From positions 1 to 18,663 of the forward strand of contig JAGKWU010000029.1 of assembly GCA_021151695.1 (NCBI GenBank): 18,663 nucleotides of DNA, written 5' to 3'. This stretch comes from Cellvibrionaceae bacterium (GTDB taxonomy: Bacteria; Pseudomonadota; Gammaproteobacteria; Pseudomonadales; Cellvibrionaceae). Below the pieces are notes generated by a model. It saw only the letters and a list, made by a program, of their open reading frames with translations. It ran no database searches and was not told the DNA's origin. A program made the position numbers and the translations under genes. The number at the start of each line of letters is the position of its first letter. Within the stretch, counting starts at the first letter, position 1. Positions 6,806 through 14,993 of this stretch are shown one piece after another.

Positions 6806-6972
6806 AGTAGAATGGCGCTTACTTAAGACCTTTTTCTTTTGGATTTCCTGTTTTTAAAGGGGGCGTCATCCTCGCGTAGCGGGGATCCAGCTGTTTAACA
6901 AAGGAAAATTAAAAATGACTCTCCACTACGCAAGTGATAACTAGCTTAAGTAAGTGCCATTCGGGTCAGAGT
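6797..6972. mobile_element. MITE-like or REP-like element with 17-bp inverted ends
   Basis: AATGGCGCTTACTTAAG (6811-6827) and CTTAAGTAAGTGCCATT (6945-6961) are inverted repeats with one mismatch, bounding a 151-bp segment. The 12-mer TCGGGTCAGAGT occurs on both sides (6797-6808 and 6961-6972) in direct orientation. Inside lies a REP-like hairpin, ATCC-CGC/GCG-GGAT at 6868-6886. The segment encodes no transposase. It looks like a non-autonomous insertion or a bipartite REP cluster. A long target-site duplication is one reading of the flanking 12-mer; pre-existing REP copies is another. Confidence 0.5.
6868..6886. repeat. REP-like hairpin
   Basis: ATCC-T-CGC (6868-6875) pairs with GCG-G-GGAT (6879-6886) around GTA, giving an 8-bp stem with one T/G wobble. 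The surrounding GTCATCC...GGATCCAG pattern resembles palindromes dispersed through many proteobacterial genomes. It lies inside the inverted-repeat element. Confidence 0.5.
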
Positions 6973-7393
6973 GAATTAACGTCCACTTTTGGCCGAAGTT
7001 GTCAAAACTAAAAATCTTCGGTTGAAACTTTGACAATATTTTTGCGAGTGGGCACTCTGCTGCCGAAATCAAAAGCGAGCTACCTTGTGATGCTTTTGCG
7101 AGATTCTGCCTCTATTGTTAACTGAGGTTTTTTGCGCGTCGTATATTCGCCAGAAATAGTTCTGGAGCATACTGAAAATCCTTTCGCATTATCTTCTGGA
7201 TTGTCTATAAGACTGTGACGCATCACTCACCTTTCATTCTCTGAGCGAACCTTTTGATTAAGGCATTCAATCGCTATCTATTTGTAAATTTTTATCATCA
7301 GGTACTTTGCATTTCATAGCCTTATGGTCAATTTGAATTCAAGGTTGCATCTGCTAGTATCCCCTCGAAATGTTCTGCATAAAGAGGCTAACA

Positions 7394-9337
7394 ATGAACC
7401 GATTTTTTAAACAGCTGTTAATAAGCATATTGCTGGTGCTGTTTGAGGCTGCGGGGCTTAGCGGTTGCGCTACACCATCAACCAATACTGCGCAGCAAAA
7501 ACAAATACACCCTTGGGAGATGCAGGAAATTGTCCTCCTTGCGGAAAAGCATTACGAAAATTATTACACCGATGTCGATATGTGGGTCCAGCTCAAGGGG
7601 CCTGGGTTCGACAAGCGTGTGTACGGTTTCTGGGATGGCGAGAACCGCTACGTTGTGCGCATGGTCGCGACCATGCCGGGCGAATGGACTTGGCACAGTG
7701 CTTCTAACCACCCTGACGATGCTGGTTTGAATGGTCGATCCGGCACCTTCACCGCAATCGAATGGTCTGCTCGCGAAAAGCGGGAGAACCCCAATCGACA
7801 CGGCTTTGTCCGTGCCTCGCCCAATGGTCACGCACTTGAATATGCCGACGGCACACCCTTCTTTATGGTGGGTGACACTTGGCTCGCAGGCACGACTTGG
7901 CGACTGCCGTTTCGCAATGCGCCGACCTCAAATGATTACCGGCCAGGCCCAGGCATTGGCTTTGAAGACGCGGTAGCTTTTCGCAAAAAGCAGGGTTTTA
8001 ACTCCGTCAGCATGATCTCCGCCTTCCCCAATTGGGATGCGGATCTGAACCCCAGTACCCATGAAGATTCAAGCGGCATTTACCTTAGAAATGCTTGGGA
8101 AAAGTTCGGTTATGACGTTGCGAGCGGAAAGGGAACCGACGCATCTGGCGGTGTGAGTTACTGGGGATCTTTCACAGCAAAAAGCATGCGTGACGAATAC
8201 GGCCACTTGCCGTTCGCTATGTCAGAACAACATAAAGGCGTTTCGGATTTTACGCGTATCAACCCGGCTTACTTCAAAAGCCTCGACCACAAAATGACTT
8301 ATCTATCCGAGCAGGGTTTCGTGCCTCTGCTAGAGACGGTGCGGCGGGACGCGGGCCCGTCATGGAGCGCCTATTTTAATTTCAATGAGACGTTTTCCCG
8401 TTACGTGCAATACCTAATCTCGCGTTACGGTGCGAGCAATCTCGTGTTTAGCGGTATTCATCTGGATTGGATTCCTAAAGACTTCAGTCTTACCGCCGCA
8501 CAATTTAATGAAGCGCTGACCTATCACTTAAAAAAGTACGGCTCGCCACCGTTTAGCCAACCGCAAACTGTGCTCATTGATCGGTCCACTTACGAAGCCT
8601 TTGGTCATGGCGAGCAGGTGCCTTGGATGACCATGCATAGCGTGGGCAACAAACCGCGCGATCATCGGGTAGGTGAAGCATTGGAAACTGAATTCAAACT
8701 GACTCCATCTTATCCAACGATTAATTTCGAGCCTTATTACACCGGCTGGCTCCACTCAATCAATAAGCCCGCAGGTGAAGAGCCGCCCGCAAACTCCCCT
8801 CGGGATAATTATTTCGCACGTGCACAGATGTACGGTTCTGTACTTTCAGGCGGATTGTCTGGGCACGTTCATGGCGCCGCCGCCTACGACATGACTTCCA
8901 CCGGCGAACCCGCAGGCGCGCGGCCACATTTTTGGGATGCATTGACTTACGATTCCGCTAATTACATGCAGCATCTGAAAGTATTTATACAATCGGAAGG
9001 TCGGCGCTATCAGGATTTATTGTTGGCATCTGATCAAGTTTTACCGCGTAAAGCGCAAGGCAGTCCAGAAGATGGCCTCGATGGTTGGTCTTACATGATG
9101 TGTACAGCCGACAAAGATTTCGCGCTACTTTATTTTGAAAATAAATCGGTAGCGCCAAAGTTAAAAGGCTTCGCTCCCAACAAGACCTACACATTGAAGT
9201 GGTTCGACCCAATGAATGGTCAATGGCAAAAAGCGATTTCGATCACTGCGGACGGCGAAGGCATCCTAAGCGTGCTGAGCTTTCCTCAAGATGAACAAAT
9301 CGCCAGTCGCGATTGGGCCGCAAAAATTCTTCTTTAA
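7394..9337 (+). CDS. Lipoprotein glycoside hydrolase, DUF5060-DUF4038 (GH140/apiosidase-like)
   Basis: The product is 647 residues from the ATG at 7394, chosen because AAGAGG at 7382-7387 sits 6 nt before it; an upstream ATG at 7370 would add eight residues. The leader ends in a lipobox, LSGC, so the mature protein should be lipid-anchored at an envelope membrane. An N-terminal beta-sandwich of the DUF5060 type follows (about residues 40-115, including GFWDGENRYVVRMVATMPGEW). Next comes a DUF4038-like TIM-barrel catalytic region from ADGTPFFMVGDTWLAG onward, with Glu446 in INFEPYY a likely catalytic acid or nucleophile. The C-terminal 80 residues resemble the small beta domain that ends these enzymes. 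Family members remove sugars from plant cell-wall polysaccharides such as pectins. The exact substrate is not determinable, and the gene stands alone. Confidence 0.8.
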   Translation: MNRFFKQLLISILLVLFEAAGLSGCATPSTNTAQQKQIHPWEMQEIVLLAEKHYENYYTDVDMWVQLKGPGFDKRVYGFWDGENRYVVRMVATMPGEWTWHSASNHPDDAGLNGRSGTFTAIEWSAREKRENPNRHGFVRASPNGHALEYADGTPFFMVGDTWLAGTTWRLPFRNAPTSNDYRPGPGIGFEDAVAFRKKQGFNSVSMISAFPNWDADLNPSTHEDSSGIYLRNAWEKFGYDVASGKGTDASGGVSYWGSFTAKSMRDEYGHLPFAMSEQHKGVSDFTRINPAYFKSLDHKMTYLSEQGFVPLLETVRRDAGPSWSAYFNFNETFSRYVQYLISRYGASNLVFSGIHLDWIPKDFSLTAAQFNEALTYHLKKYGSPPFSQPQTVLIDRSTYEAFGHGEQVPWMTMHSVGNKPRDHRVGEALETEFKLTPSYPTINFEPYYTGWLHSINKPAGEEPPANSPRDNYFARAQMYGSVLSGGLSGHVHGAAAYDMTSTGEPAGARPHFWDALTYDSANYMQHLKVFIQSEGRRYQDLLLASDQVLPRKAQGSPEDGLDGWSYMMCTADKDFALLYFENKSVAPKLKGFAPNKTYTLKWFDPMNGQWQKAISITADGEGILSVLSFPQDEQIASRDWAAKILL

Positions 9338-9343
9338 ATTACT

Positions 9344-9380
9344 GCACAGCGAGAGCTTAGGTTTTTGCTGTGCGCTTTTT
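9344..9380 (+). terminator. Rho-independent terminator after the glycoside hydrolase gene
   Basis: GCACAGC (9344-9350) and GCTGTGC (9367-9373) form a perfect 7-bp stem with a 16-nt loop, followed by GC and five T residues (9376-9380). It begins 7 bp after the stop codon. The long loop lowers confidence slightly. Confidence 0.5.
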
Positions 9381-9434
9381 AGCGTGCACTTAAGGTTGGA
9401 ATATTCGATTGCAAGTCGAGCATTCGGAGTTGGT

Positions 9435-9698
9435 ATGCATGCTGAAATTCAATCTCGACAATCTCAATCGAACTTGGAATCCGCCGCGGAAGTTTTACTT
9501 CGTATTGCGCGTAGTTTGCATCGTTCTGTTTCTTCGGAATCGCTTTCTGTTTCACTGCCGGAGTTGCGGCTGCTGCTTGCCACTTCTACATTGACAGCCA
9601 TTTCTTTACCTGAATTGCAACGCAATCGCGATTCCCAGCGTGCGCCACGCAATTCGCCAGAACGGACGAAGGTGAGCAACAACAATTGTGTGGCGTAG
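9435..9698 (+). CDS. Doubtful small ORF, possible MarR-like N-terminal fragment
   Basis: An 87-residue ORF starts at the ATG at 9435, with CGGAG at 9425-9429 five nucleotides upstream. The middle reads AAEVLLRIARSLHRSV ... LPELRLLLATSTLTAISLPEL, which by eye resembles the first helices of MarR regulators (a helix ending in Arg, then an L-x-QLRVL-like helix and a SELA-like start). The recognition helix and wing are absent. The C-terminus is Arg/Asn/Ser-rich and looks random. It may be a decayed gene remnant or a chance frame; I am not sure it is expressed. Confidence 0.25.
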   Translation: MHAEIQSRQSQSNLESAAEVLLRIARSLHRSVSSESLSVSLPELRLLLATSTLTAISLPELQRNRDSQRAPRNSPERTKVSNNNCVA

Positions 9699-10204
9699 CG
9701 AGTTAAAAGTCAGGAAAGGACTTGAAAAATAATTATAATTATTTGATTTTAAATGGTTATTTAATTTCATATCTCTGTGATTACAATTTTGATACACAAC
9801 ACTTTGTGTGTCTCGGTACAGCTCTCCTAGTGTTCATATCGATTGAGAAGTGATCATGCAATTAAAGTCTGCCTATCAATAAAAAATATTCCTGATGGGG
9901 ATTCTTTGGCGGCGGCGGGTGCAAATTGTGGCCTCAACGATGCGAAGATAAGGTTCGGCTCCTGACAATATAGGTTGTCAAAACCTGTCATCGGGCGAGC
10001 AAATCTCATGGTCTCCTGCTCATACCTCCTAAATGAATCTCTTTTATGTGGCTCATGTTGAGTAGATATCTCATTCCCGGGTTGGTCCAATAATTTGTGT
10101 GTGGGGTGGCTTGTCGCTCGAAAACCCAAAATGATGGGCTATAGTGAACGGCTATTGGTGTCGCGCGATTTGATGATCGGAATATATAAACTGAGGAGGT
10201 ATTC
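9699..10204. other. Intergenic region with AT-rich palindrome, no gene seen
   Basis: About 500 bp carry no supported ORF; frames on the - strand lack family motifs and ribosome binding sites. The left 100 bp are very AT-rich and contain a perfect 18-bp palindrome at 9727-9744 and a 6-bp stem ACACAA/TTGTGT at 9794-9809. The right end carries the AGGAGG ribosome binding site (10194-10199) of the next gene. A promoter must lie here, but no clear -35/-10 pair was identified. Confidence 0.5.
9727..9744. repeat. Perfect 18-bp AT palindrome
   Basis: AAATAATTATAATTATTT reads identically on both strands. It consists only of A and T, and no T-tract directly follows, so it is not a standard terminator. 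A binding site or chance in AT-rich DNA are both possible. Confidence 0.4.
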
Positions 10205-10867
10205 GTGGGTTGGGTATTAATTGCATTGATTTGTCTTATGAGCGGGTGCACTAGCATGGGCCAGCTCGGAAAAGATCAAGAGTTTAATCGTAATAGTTCC
10301 AATGGGCTTGTTGTCCTTGGGGTAAACGTACAAGGGGACTTTAAGAGCCCTCGCTTAACTTTTATTCAATATGATCCTGTTTCTGGCATGGTTAACTCAA
10401 AAACGAAGTTCGAAATTGAGCCAAGAATGGATGCTTTGACGGATTCGGAGAAGTTCTCAGCCTTTATGTCCGGGCAGAGTTCGCGGCCAGGAGGGCACGA
10501 TTATTTTATTTTTGAGGTACCGCCAGGAGAGTGGATATTGGTAAGTATCAATGGAACATATATAGGTGGTGGCGTTCAGAACTATATTTCAAATACTTTT
10601 TTCAACAAAGGTACATTCACATTTTCCGTACGACAAGGAGTGGCACTTTATGGTGGGGAATTTGACGTTCGAGGTCGGTTTGGTTATCCATTTATGATTG
10701 TCAGTCAAAAACCTGACATTGCTTCGGCAAGTGAAAAACTTAAATCCTTTAATAATATTCATGAGGCTTTAAGTGAGTCCCTTGCAAAAAGTGCAACTTT
10801 TTCATGTAAAAGCCAGCTTATTTCCGATAAATGTGACCTTGAGACAATTGTGGTGAAAAAACAATAA
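10205..10867 (+). CDS. Uncharacterised lipoprotein upstream of the type I secretion genes
   Basis: The product is 220 residues with a GTG start, supported by AGGAGG at 10194-10199 (5-nt gap). The short hydrophobic leader ends in LMSGC, a good lipobox, so Cys15 would be lipidated. The rest is predicted to be beta-rich, with segments such as DYFIFEVPPGEWILVSING and FTFSVRQGVALYGGEFDVRG. These resemble a small beta-sandwich of the DUF2846-like style, but I do not recognise the family with confidence. Two cysteines near the C-terminus (in FSCKSQLISDKCD) could form a disulfide. The transporter gene begins 177 bp after the stop, same strand. A role in the secretion or surface display of the RTX protein is possible but only inferred from position. 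Confidence 0.75.
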   Translation: MGWVLIALICLMSGCTSMGQLGKDQEFNRNSSNGLVVLGVNVQGDFKSPRLTFIQYDPVSGMVNSKTKFEIEPRMDALTDSEKFSAFMSGQSSRPGGHDYFIFEVPPGEWILVSINGTYIGGGVQNYISNTFFNKGTFTFSVRQGVALYGGEFDVRGRFGYPFMIVSQKPDIASASEKLKSFNNIHEALSESLAKSATFSCKSQLISDKCDLETIVVKKQ

Positions 10868-10923
10868 CCAATTTCTCTTGGCCTCTTAAATTTTCCCTTG
10901 GAGCTATTTCGAAACTTGGATGG

Positions 10924-10939
10924 TTTGTGTAAGCACAAA
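10924..10939. promoter_or_regulatory. Perfect inverted repeat upstream of the ABC transporter gene
   Basis: TTTGTG (10924-10929) and CACAAA (10934-10939) flank TAAG. The site lies about 105 bp before the transporter ATG. The half-site spacing does not fit Crp (TGTGA-N6-TCACA) or Fnr. It may be a regulator site for the secretion genes. Confidence 0.3.
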
Positions 10940-11044
10940 TATCAGAAAAATTTAAATATCTATCCCAAATTAGAATACAGGTCTTGTTGATTTCAATGAC
11001 ATCCTACCGTAGCATTCCCAAAAAAATTTCGGAAGTTGTATTGC

Positions 11045-13348
11045 ATGGATACGGGTCTCAAGTGCTTAGGTGTTATTGCCCAGTTTCACCAGTTACCTTT
11101 TAATGAAAGTCAAATTGCTCACCAATTCTCACCTTCTGGGGATTGTTTTGACTCTATTTCTATTCTTCGCGCGGCAAAAGCTTTAACGCTCAAGGCGAAG
11201 CAAGTCGACCCCTCTCTTTCTGATCTTTCTAAAACTCCTATGCCTGCAGTTTTTGAGACTCAGTCAGGGGCGTTTTTGATTCTAGCGAAGATCTCTGTTG
11301 TAGATGGCGTACTGGATAAACTATTAATCCACGACGTGAGGCAATCCCAGCCTCGCATTATCGATCTCAAGGAATTTGAGGGGCTCTGGTCTGGCAAACT
11401 AATATTATTCACTCGCCGCAACACGCTAAAAGAAAGCCTCCAACAAACCTTCGACATCACCTGGTTTATCCCGTCGTTTGTAAAATACCGCCGCTTGTTT
11501 GGCGAGATATTAATAGCTTCTTTTTTTCTGCAATTATTTGCGTTGATCTCCCCGTTATTTTTTCAAGTGATCATGGATAAAGTGTTGGTGCATCGCGGTT
11601 TAAGTACGCTGGATGTGATCGCCATCGGCTTCTTTGTGATTTCTGTTTTTGAAGTGTTATTGTCAGGGATTCGCGCCTACGTGTTGTCGCATTCCACCAG
11701 CCGTGTGGATGTGGAGTTGGGTGCGCGCTTGTATAACCATTTGCTGGGTTTGCCCATCAGTTATTTTGAATCGCGTCAGGTAGGACAGAGTGTGGCCCGT
11801 GTGCACGAGCTGCATAACATCCGCAATTTTATTACCGGCTCGGCGTTAACCCTGGTGCTGGATTTATTTTTTACCGTCGTGTTCATCGCGGTGATGTGGT
11901 ACTACAGCCCGCGCTTGTGTTTTATTGTGTTGGGCACTATTCCTCTCTACGTATTGCTGTCGGTATTTGTCACGCCGATGTTGCGTCACCGGCTGGATGA
12001 AAAATTTAAACACGGCGCAGTGAATACCGCGTTTCTCACCGAATCCATTACCGGTGTGCAAACGGTAAAAGCCATGTCCCTTGAGCCGCAGATGCAGCGC
12101 AAATGGGAAGACCAATTGGCCGGTTATGTGAATGCGTCATTTCGCAGTCAGAACCTTGGCAATGTCGCCAATCAGGTTGCCAGCCTGATCAATAAATTGA
12201 TGACGCTCGGGATTATCTGGTGGGGCGCCCATCTGGTGATGGATGGTGAGCTGACGGTAGGCCAATTGGTAGCATTTAACATGCTGGCTGGCCGCGTGAG
12301 TGGCCCTATCTTGAAGATCGTCCAGCTCTGGCAGGATTTCCAGCAAGCGGGCATCTCCATCAAACGCCTGGGTGATATCCTTAACACACCGCGCGAGCCT
12401 GGCTACAACCCCAACCGCTCAACACTGCCGTCGATTCAGGGGCGCGTAGAGTTTGAACACGTGCGCTTTCGCTATCGCCTCGATGGTCCGGTGATATTGG
12501 AAGATTTCAATCTGCCCGTACAGCCTGGCGGGATCATCGGCATTGTCGGTCGCTCTGGTTCGGGTAAAAGTACCCTTACCAAATTAATCCAGCGCCTCTA
12601 TGTACCTGAATCAGGGCGCGTATTAGTTGATGGTGTTGATCTCGCCGTGGTGGATACCGCCTGGTTACGTCGCAACATAGGTGTGGTGTTGCAAGAAAAC
12701 TTTTTGTTTAACCAAAGCGTTCGCGAAAATATTGCATTGGTTAATCCGGCTGCCAGCATGGAAGACATAGTGCGGGTTGCCACGTTGGCGGGTGCACACG
12801 ATTTTATTCTGGATCTGCCGGAAGGTTACGACAGCCAAGTGGGCGAGCAGGGCTGCAATCTCTCCGGCGGTCAACGTCAACGATTGGCCATTGCCCGCGC
12901 GCTACTCACCAATCCGCGCATTTTGATTTTTGATGAGGCCACCAGCGCGCTGGATTATGAATCCGAGCGCATCATCCAGGACAACATGGCGGAAATCTGT
13001 AAGGGTCGTACGGTGTTTATCATTGCGCACCGCCTCAGTACCGTGCGCATTTGCAATCGCATCATCGTCATGAACAAAGGCCGCATACTGGAAGAGGGCA
13101 GCCATCAACAGCTGCTGGATTTGCAGGGCTACTATGCCCAGCTCCACAGCTACCAAAATCACTCACCCGTATTAAAAGCCGCGAGCACCAACAGCAGCAC
13201 AACCACCACCGCGGGTGGTGTGGTGGTTACCCAAACAGGCACCAGCAACAAGCCATTATTTACCTTGGGTTCGCAACGGGACAATAACACCAACTCAAAA
13301 GCACCCGACCTGCAAAAGGCACCTGAGACAGAAGGCGGTGCCCAATGA
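11045..13348 (+). CDS. hlyB: HlyB-type type I secretion ABC transporter with C39-like domain
   Basis: The product is 767 residues from the ATG at 11045, with GGAAG 9 nt upstream; a TTG at 11036 is an alternative. It is a clear HlyB homologue that exports RTX proteins. Residues 1-125 are a C39-like domain. The catalytic Cys of C39 peptidases is Thr3 (DTGLKC) and the catalytic His region reads GAFLIL, so it should bind substrate rather than cleave it. Membrane helices span about 150-420. The nucleotide-binding domain has Walker A GRSGSGKS (502-509, Lys508), signature LSGGQ (606-610), Walker B with Asp630/Glu631, and the switch His662. A 62-residue Ser/Thr/Asn-rich tail (706-767) extends past the usual HlyB end. 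The stop overlaps the adaptor start by 4 bp. Confidence 0.95.
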   Translation: MDTGLKCLGVIAQFHQLPFNESQIAHQFSPSGDCFDSISILRAAKALTLKAKQVDPSLSDLSKTPMPAVFETQSGAFLILAKISVVDGVLDKLLIHDVRQSQPRIIDLKEFEGLWSGKLILFTRRNTLKESLQQTFDITWFIPSFVKYRRLFGEILIASFFLQLFALISPLFFQVIMDKVLVHRGLSTLDVIAIGFFVISVFEVLLSGIRAYVLSHSTSRVDVELGARLYNHLLGLPISYFESRQVGQSVARVHELHNIRNFITGSALTLVLDLFFTVVFIAVMWYYSPRLCFIVLGTIPLYVLLSVFVTPMLRHRLDEKFKHGAVNTAFLTESITGVQTVKAMSLEPQMQRKWEDQLAGYVNASFRSQNLGNVANQVASLINKLMTLGIIWWGAHLVMDGELTVGQLVAFNMLAGRVSGPILKIVQLWQDFQQAGISIKRLGDILNTPREPGYNPNRSTLPSIQGRVEFEHVRFRYRLDGPVILEDFNLPVQPGGIIGIVGRSGSGKSTLTKLIQRLYVPESGRVLVDGVDLAVVDTAWLRRNIGVVLQENFLFNQSVRENIALVNPAASMEDIVRVATLAGAHDFILDLPEGYDSQVGEQGCNLSGGQRQRLAIARALLTNPRILIFDEATSALDYESERIIQDNMAEICKGRTVFIIAHRLSTVRICNRIIVMNKGRILEEGSHQQLLDLQGYYAQLHSYQNHSPVLKAASTNSSTTTTAGGVVVTQTGTSNKPLFTLGSQRDNNTNSKAPDLQKAPETEGGAQ

Positions 13349-14757
13349 AGCGTTGGTTTGATGTATTGACGAGTGCCTGGCGCGAGCGCGCTTCCTTAGG
13401 TGATGCTTCAAAGTCACAAATCCTTGCAGAATTTTTACCGGCGGCGCTGGAGATCCAGGAGTCGCCGCCACATCCGCTTTCACGCTGGCTGGGGTTTAGT
13501 TTAATTGCATTGTTTGCGTTGACACTGCTTTGGTCGTGTTTTGGCAAAGTCGATGTGGTGGCCAGCGCTGAAGGCAAAATCATTCCCAGCTCACGCGTGA
13601 AGATTGTGCAGCCCCTGGCCAAAGGCGTAGTCAAATCCATCCAAGTAAAAGAAGGGCAGTACGTCAAGCAAGGTGATGTACTGGTCGAACTGGATCGCAC
13701 GATTACCGCCGCTGACCAATCGCGCATGGAAAAAGAATTGCGCACCAGCCTATTGGATTTGGCCGGTGCCCAGGCATTCCATCAATTGCTGATTGGCAAA
13801 ACCACTCTGGTCAGCGCCGCGCAGATCCACCTAACACTACCGCAGGATGTTGTGCTACCTGAATCCGAAAACACCCTGCGCCAACAAATGGTATGGCAAC
13901 AATGGCAGCAATACCAGGCGCAGCTCAGCGGCTTGCAGGGTTCATTGCAAAAAGCCGAAGCGGAAAAATCCGTAAGCGGTGAAACCCTCAAAAAACTCGA
14001 ACAAACCCTGCCCATGGTGACCAAGCGCGCCCAGGGTGTGGACAGCCTTTACAAAAAGAACCTGGCAGCCGAAGCGGAATACATGGAGATAGAACAGGCG
14101 CGCATCGAAAATGTGCAGAACCTCGCCGCTGAGCAACAGCGCCAACACCAATTGGATGCTGCGATTCGCGAAGCCTCGCAACAAATCAACGCGCTCAAAG
14201 CCGATGCCCTCAACAAAACCCTGAGCCAGGTTACCGAAAGCACCCAAAAAGTGGCCAGCCTTCGCGACGAGTTGATCAAGGCCAGCGATGTCAACGCCAA
14301 AGAAATCCTCTACGCACCTGTATCCGGCTATGTGCAGGAGTTGGCCATTAACACCATCGGCGGCGTCGTCACCGAAGCCCAAAAACTCATGACCATCGTA
14401 CCCGAGGAAGAAACCTTGGAAGTCGAAGTCATGCTTGGCAACAACGACATAGGCTTCGTCCAAAAAGACATGCCCGCCGAAATCAAAATCCACACCTTTC
14501 CCTTCACCAAATACGGTTTGATCGACGCCACCGTTACGAATATTTCCGATGATGCGATTATCGATCAAAAGTTGGGGCTGGTGTATGCCATGCATTTGCG
14601 CATGCATAAAAGTAGCATTCAGGTGGAAAACAAAATGGTGAAGCTGATCCCGGGCATGGCGGTAACGGCCGAGGTGAAGACGGATCAACGGCGGGTGATT
14701 GAGTTCTTTCTGGCACCGTTACTAAAATATAAACACGAGAGTATCAGGGAGCGGTGA
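13345..14757 (+). CDS. hlyD: HlyD-type membrane fusion (periplasmic adaptor) protein
   Basis: The product is 470 residues, close to the 478 of E. coli HlyD. A cytoplasmic N-terminus (1-50) is followed by one membrane helix (about 51-68, LGFSLIALFALTLLW). Then comes the lipoyl half-motif with GVVKSIQVKEGQYVKQGDVLVELD, written here in two parts as GVVKSIQVKEGQYV and KQGDVLVELD. A long Gln/Ala/Glu-rich coiled coil spans about 115-320. The second lipoyl half contains YAPVSGYVQELA, and a beta-barrel region and the family-typical end IEFFLAPLLKYKHESIRER complete it. It bridges the inner-membrane ABC transporter to a TolC-like channel; no such channel gene is in the window. The ATG lies within the last codons of the transporter gene, so translation is coupled. 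Confidence 0.95.
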   Translation: MKRWFDVLTSAWRERASLGDASKSQILAEFLPAALEIQESPPHPLSRWLGFSLIALFALTLLWSCFGKVDVVASAEGKIIPSSRVKIVQPLAKGVVKSIQVKEGQYVKQGDVLVELDRTITAADQSRMEKELRTSLLDLAGAQAFHQLLIGKTTLVSAAQIHLTLPQDVVLPESENTLRQQMVWQQWQQYQAQLSGLQGSLQKAEAEKSVSGETLKKLEQTLPMVTKRAQGVDSLYKKNLAAEAEYMEIEQARIENVQNLAAEQQRQHQLDAAIREASQQINALKADALNKTLSQVTESTQKVASLRDELIKASDVNAKEILYAPVSGYVQELAINTIGGVVTEAQKLMTIVPEEETLEVEVMLGNNDIGFVQKDMPAEIKIHTFPFTKYGLIDATVTNISDDAIIDQKLGLVYAMHLRMHKSSIQVENKMVKLIPGMAVTAEVKTDQRRVIEFFLAPLLKYKHESIRER

Positions 14758-14763
14758 TAAAAA

Positions 14764-14790
14764 ACTGCTTAGCCGATTTTTGCTAGCAGT
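14764..14790. terminator. Imperfect hairpin after hlyD
   Basis: ACTGCTTAGC (14764-14773) and GCTAGCAGT (14782-14790) pair with a single bulged T around CGATTTTT. The stem is not followed by a T-tract, so termination is uncertain. It starts 7 bp after the hlyD stop and may separate the transport genes from the downstream genes or protect the mRNA end. Confidence 0.3.
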
Positions 14791-14993
14791 ATGGGTTCCT
14801 GCGGTTTCGTTCTCTCCATTTCACTGACCTATCGGAGTGTATTAAGTGAAAAGACAGCTGCACGGTCGATTTTCATTTGGTGATCGACTTGACTCATAAT
14901 GCCCTGCTTACGTACCACTTAGGTGCGAGTCTTTTAGGGGCTGATACCCAATAAGTAGTCAGCGTAATTTTTTTTGCAAAATTGGATTCAATT

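Larger units (their letters stand above)
6727..7393. other. Gene-free, repeat-bearing intergenic region
   Basis: No coding region was found. The left part, 6760-6972, holds a tandem duplication and an inverted-repeat element, described separately. The right part, 6973-7370, is AT-rich with no clear ORF, hairpin terminator or recognisable RNA. A 57-codon frame with no ATG is open on the - strand at about 6941-7114, but nothing supports it as a gene. The last 25 bp hold the ribosome binding site of the glycoside hydrolase gene. Confidence 0.6.

Noticed and set aside
6941..7114. Open - strand frame of about 57 codons next to the repeat element
   Set aside because: It has no start codon, an upstream stop, no ribosome binding site, and it runs across the element's inverted end.
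9854..10257. Overlapping - strand ORFs of 91 and 83 codons between the hydrolase and the lipoprotein
   Set aside because: There are no family motifs and no ribosome binding site, and one runs into the start of the lipoprotein gene. They are treated as chance frames.
11045..11420. Active C39 peptidase domain for bacteriocin leader cleavage
   Set aside because: The catalytic Cys position is Thr and the catalytic His segment reads GAFLIL, so the domain should be the non-cleaving C39-like type found in RTX transporters.
13942..14688. 248-codon ORF on the - strand
   Set aside because: It lies wholly inside hlyD in the antisense direction, and its composition (rich in Phe, Gly, His, Leu) is what antisense of a coiled-coil gene gives. 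The + strand gene is certain.
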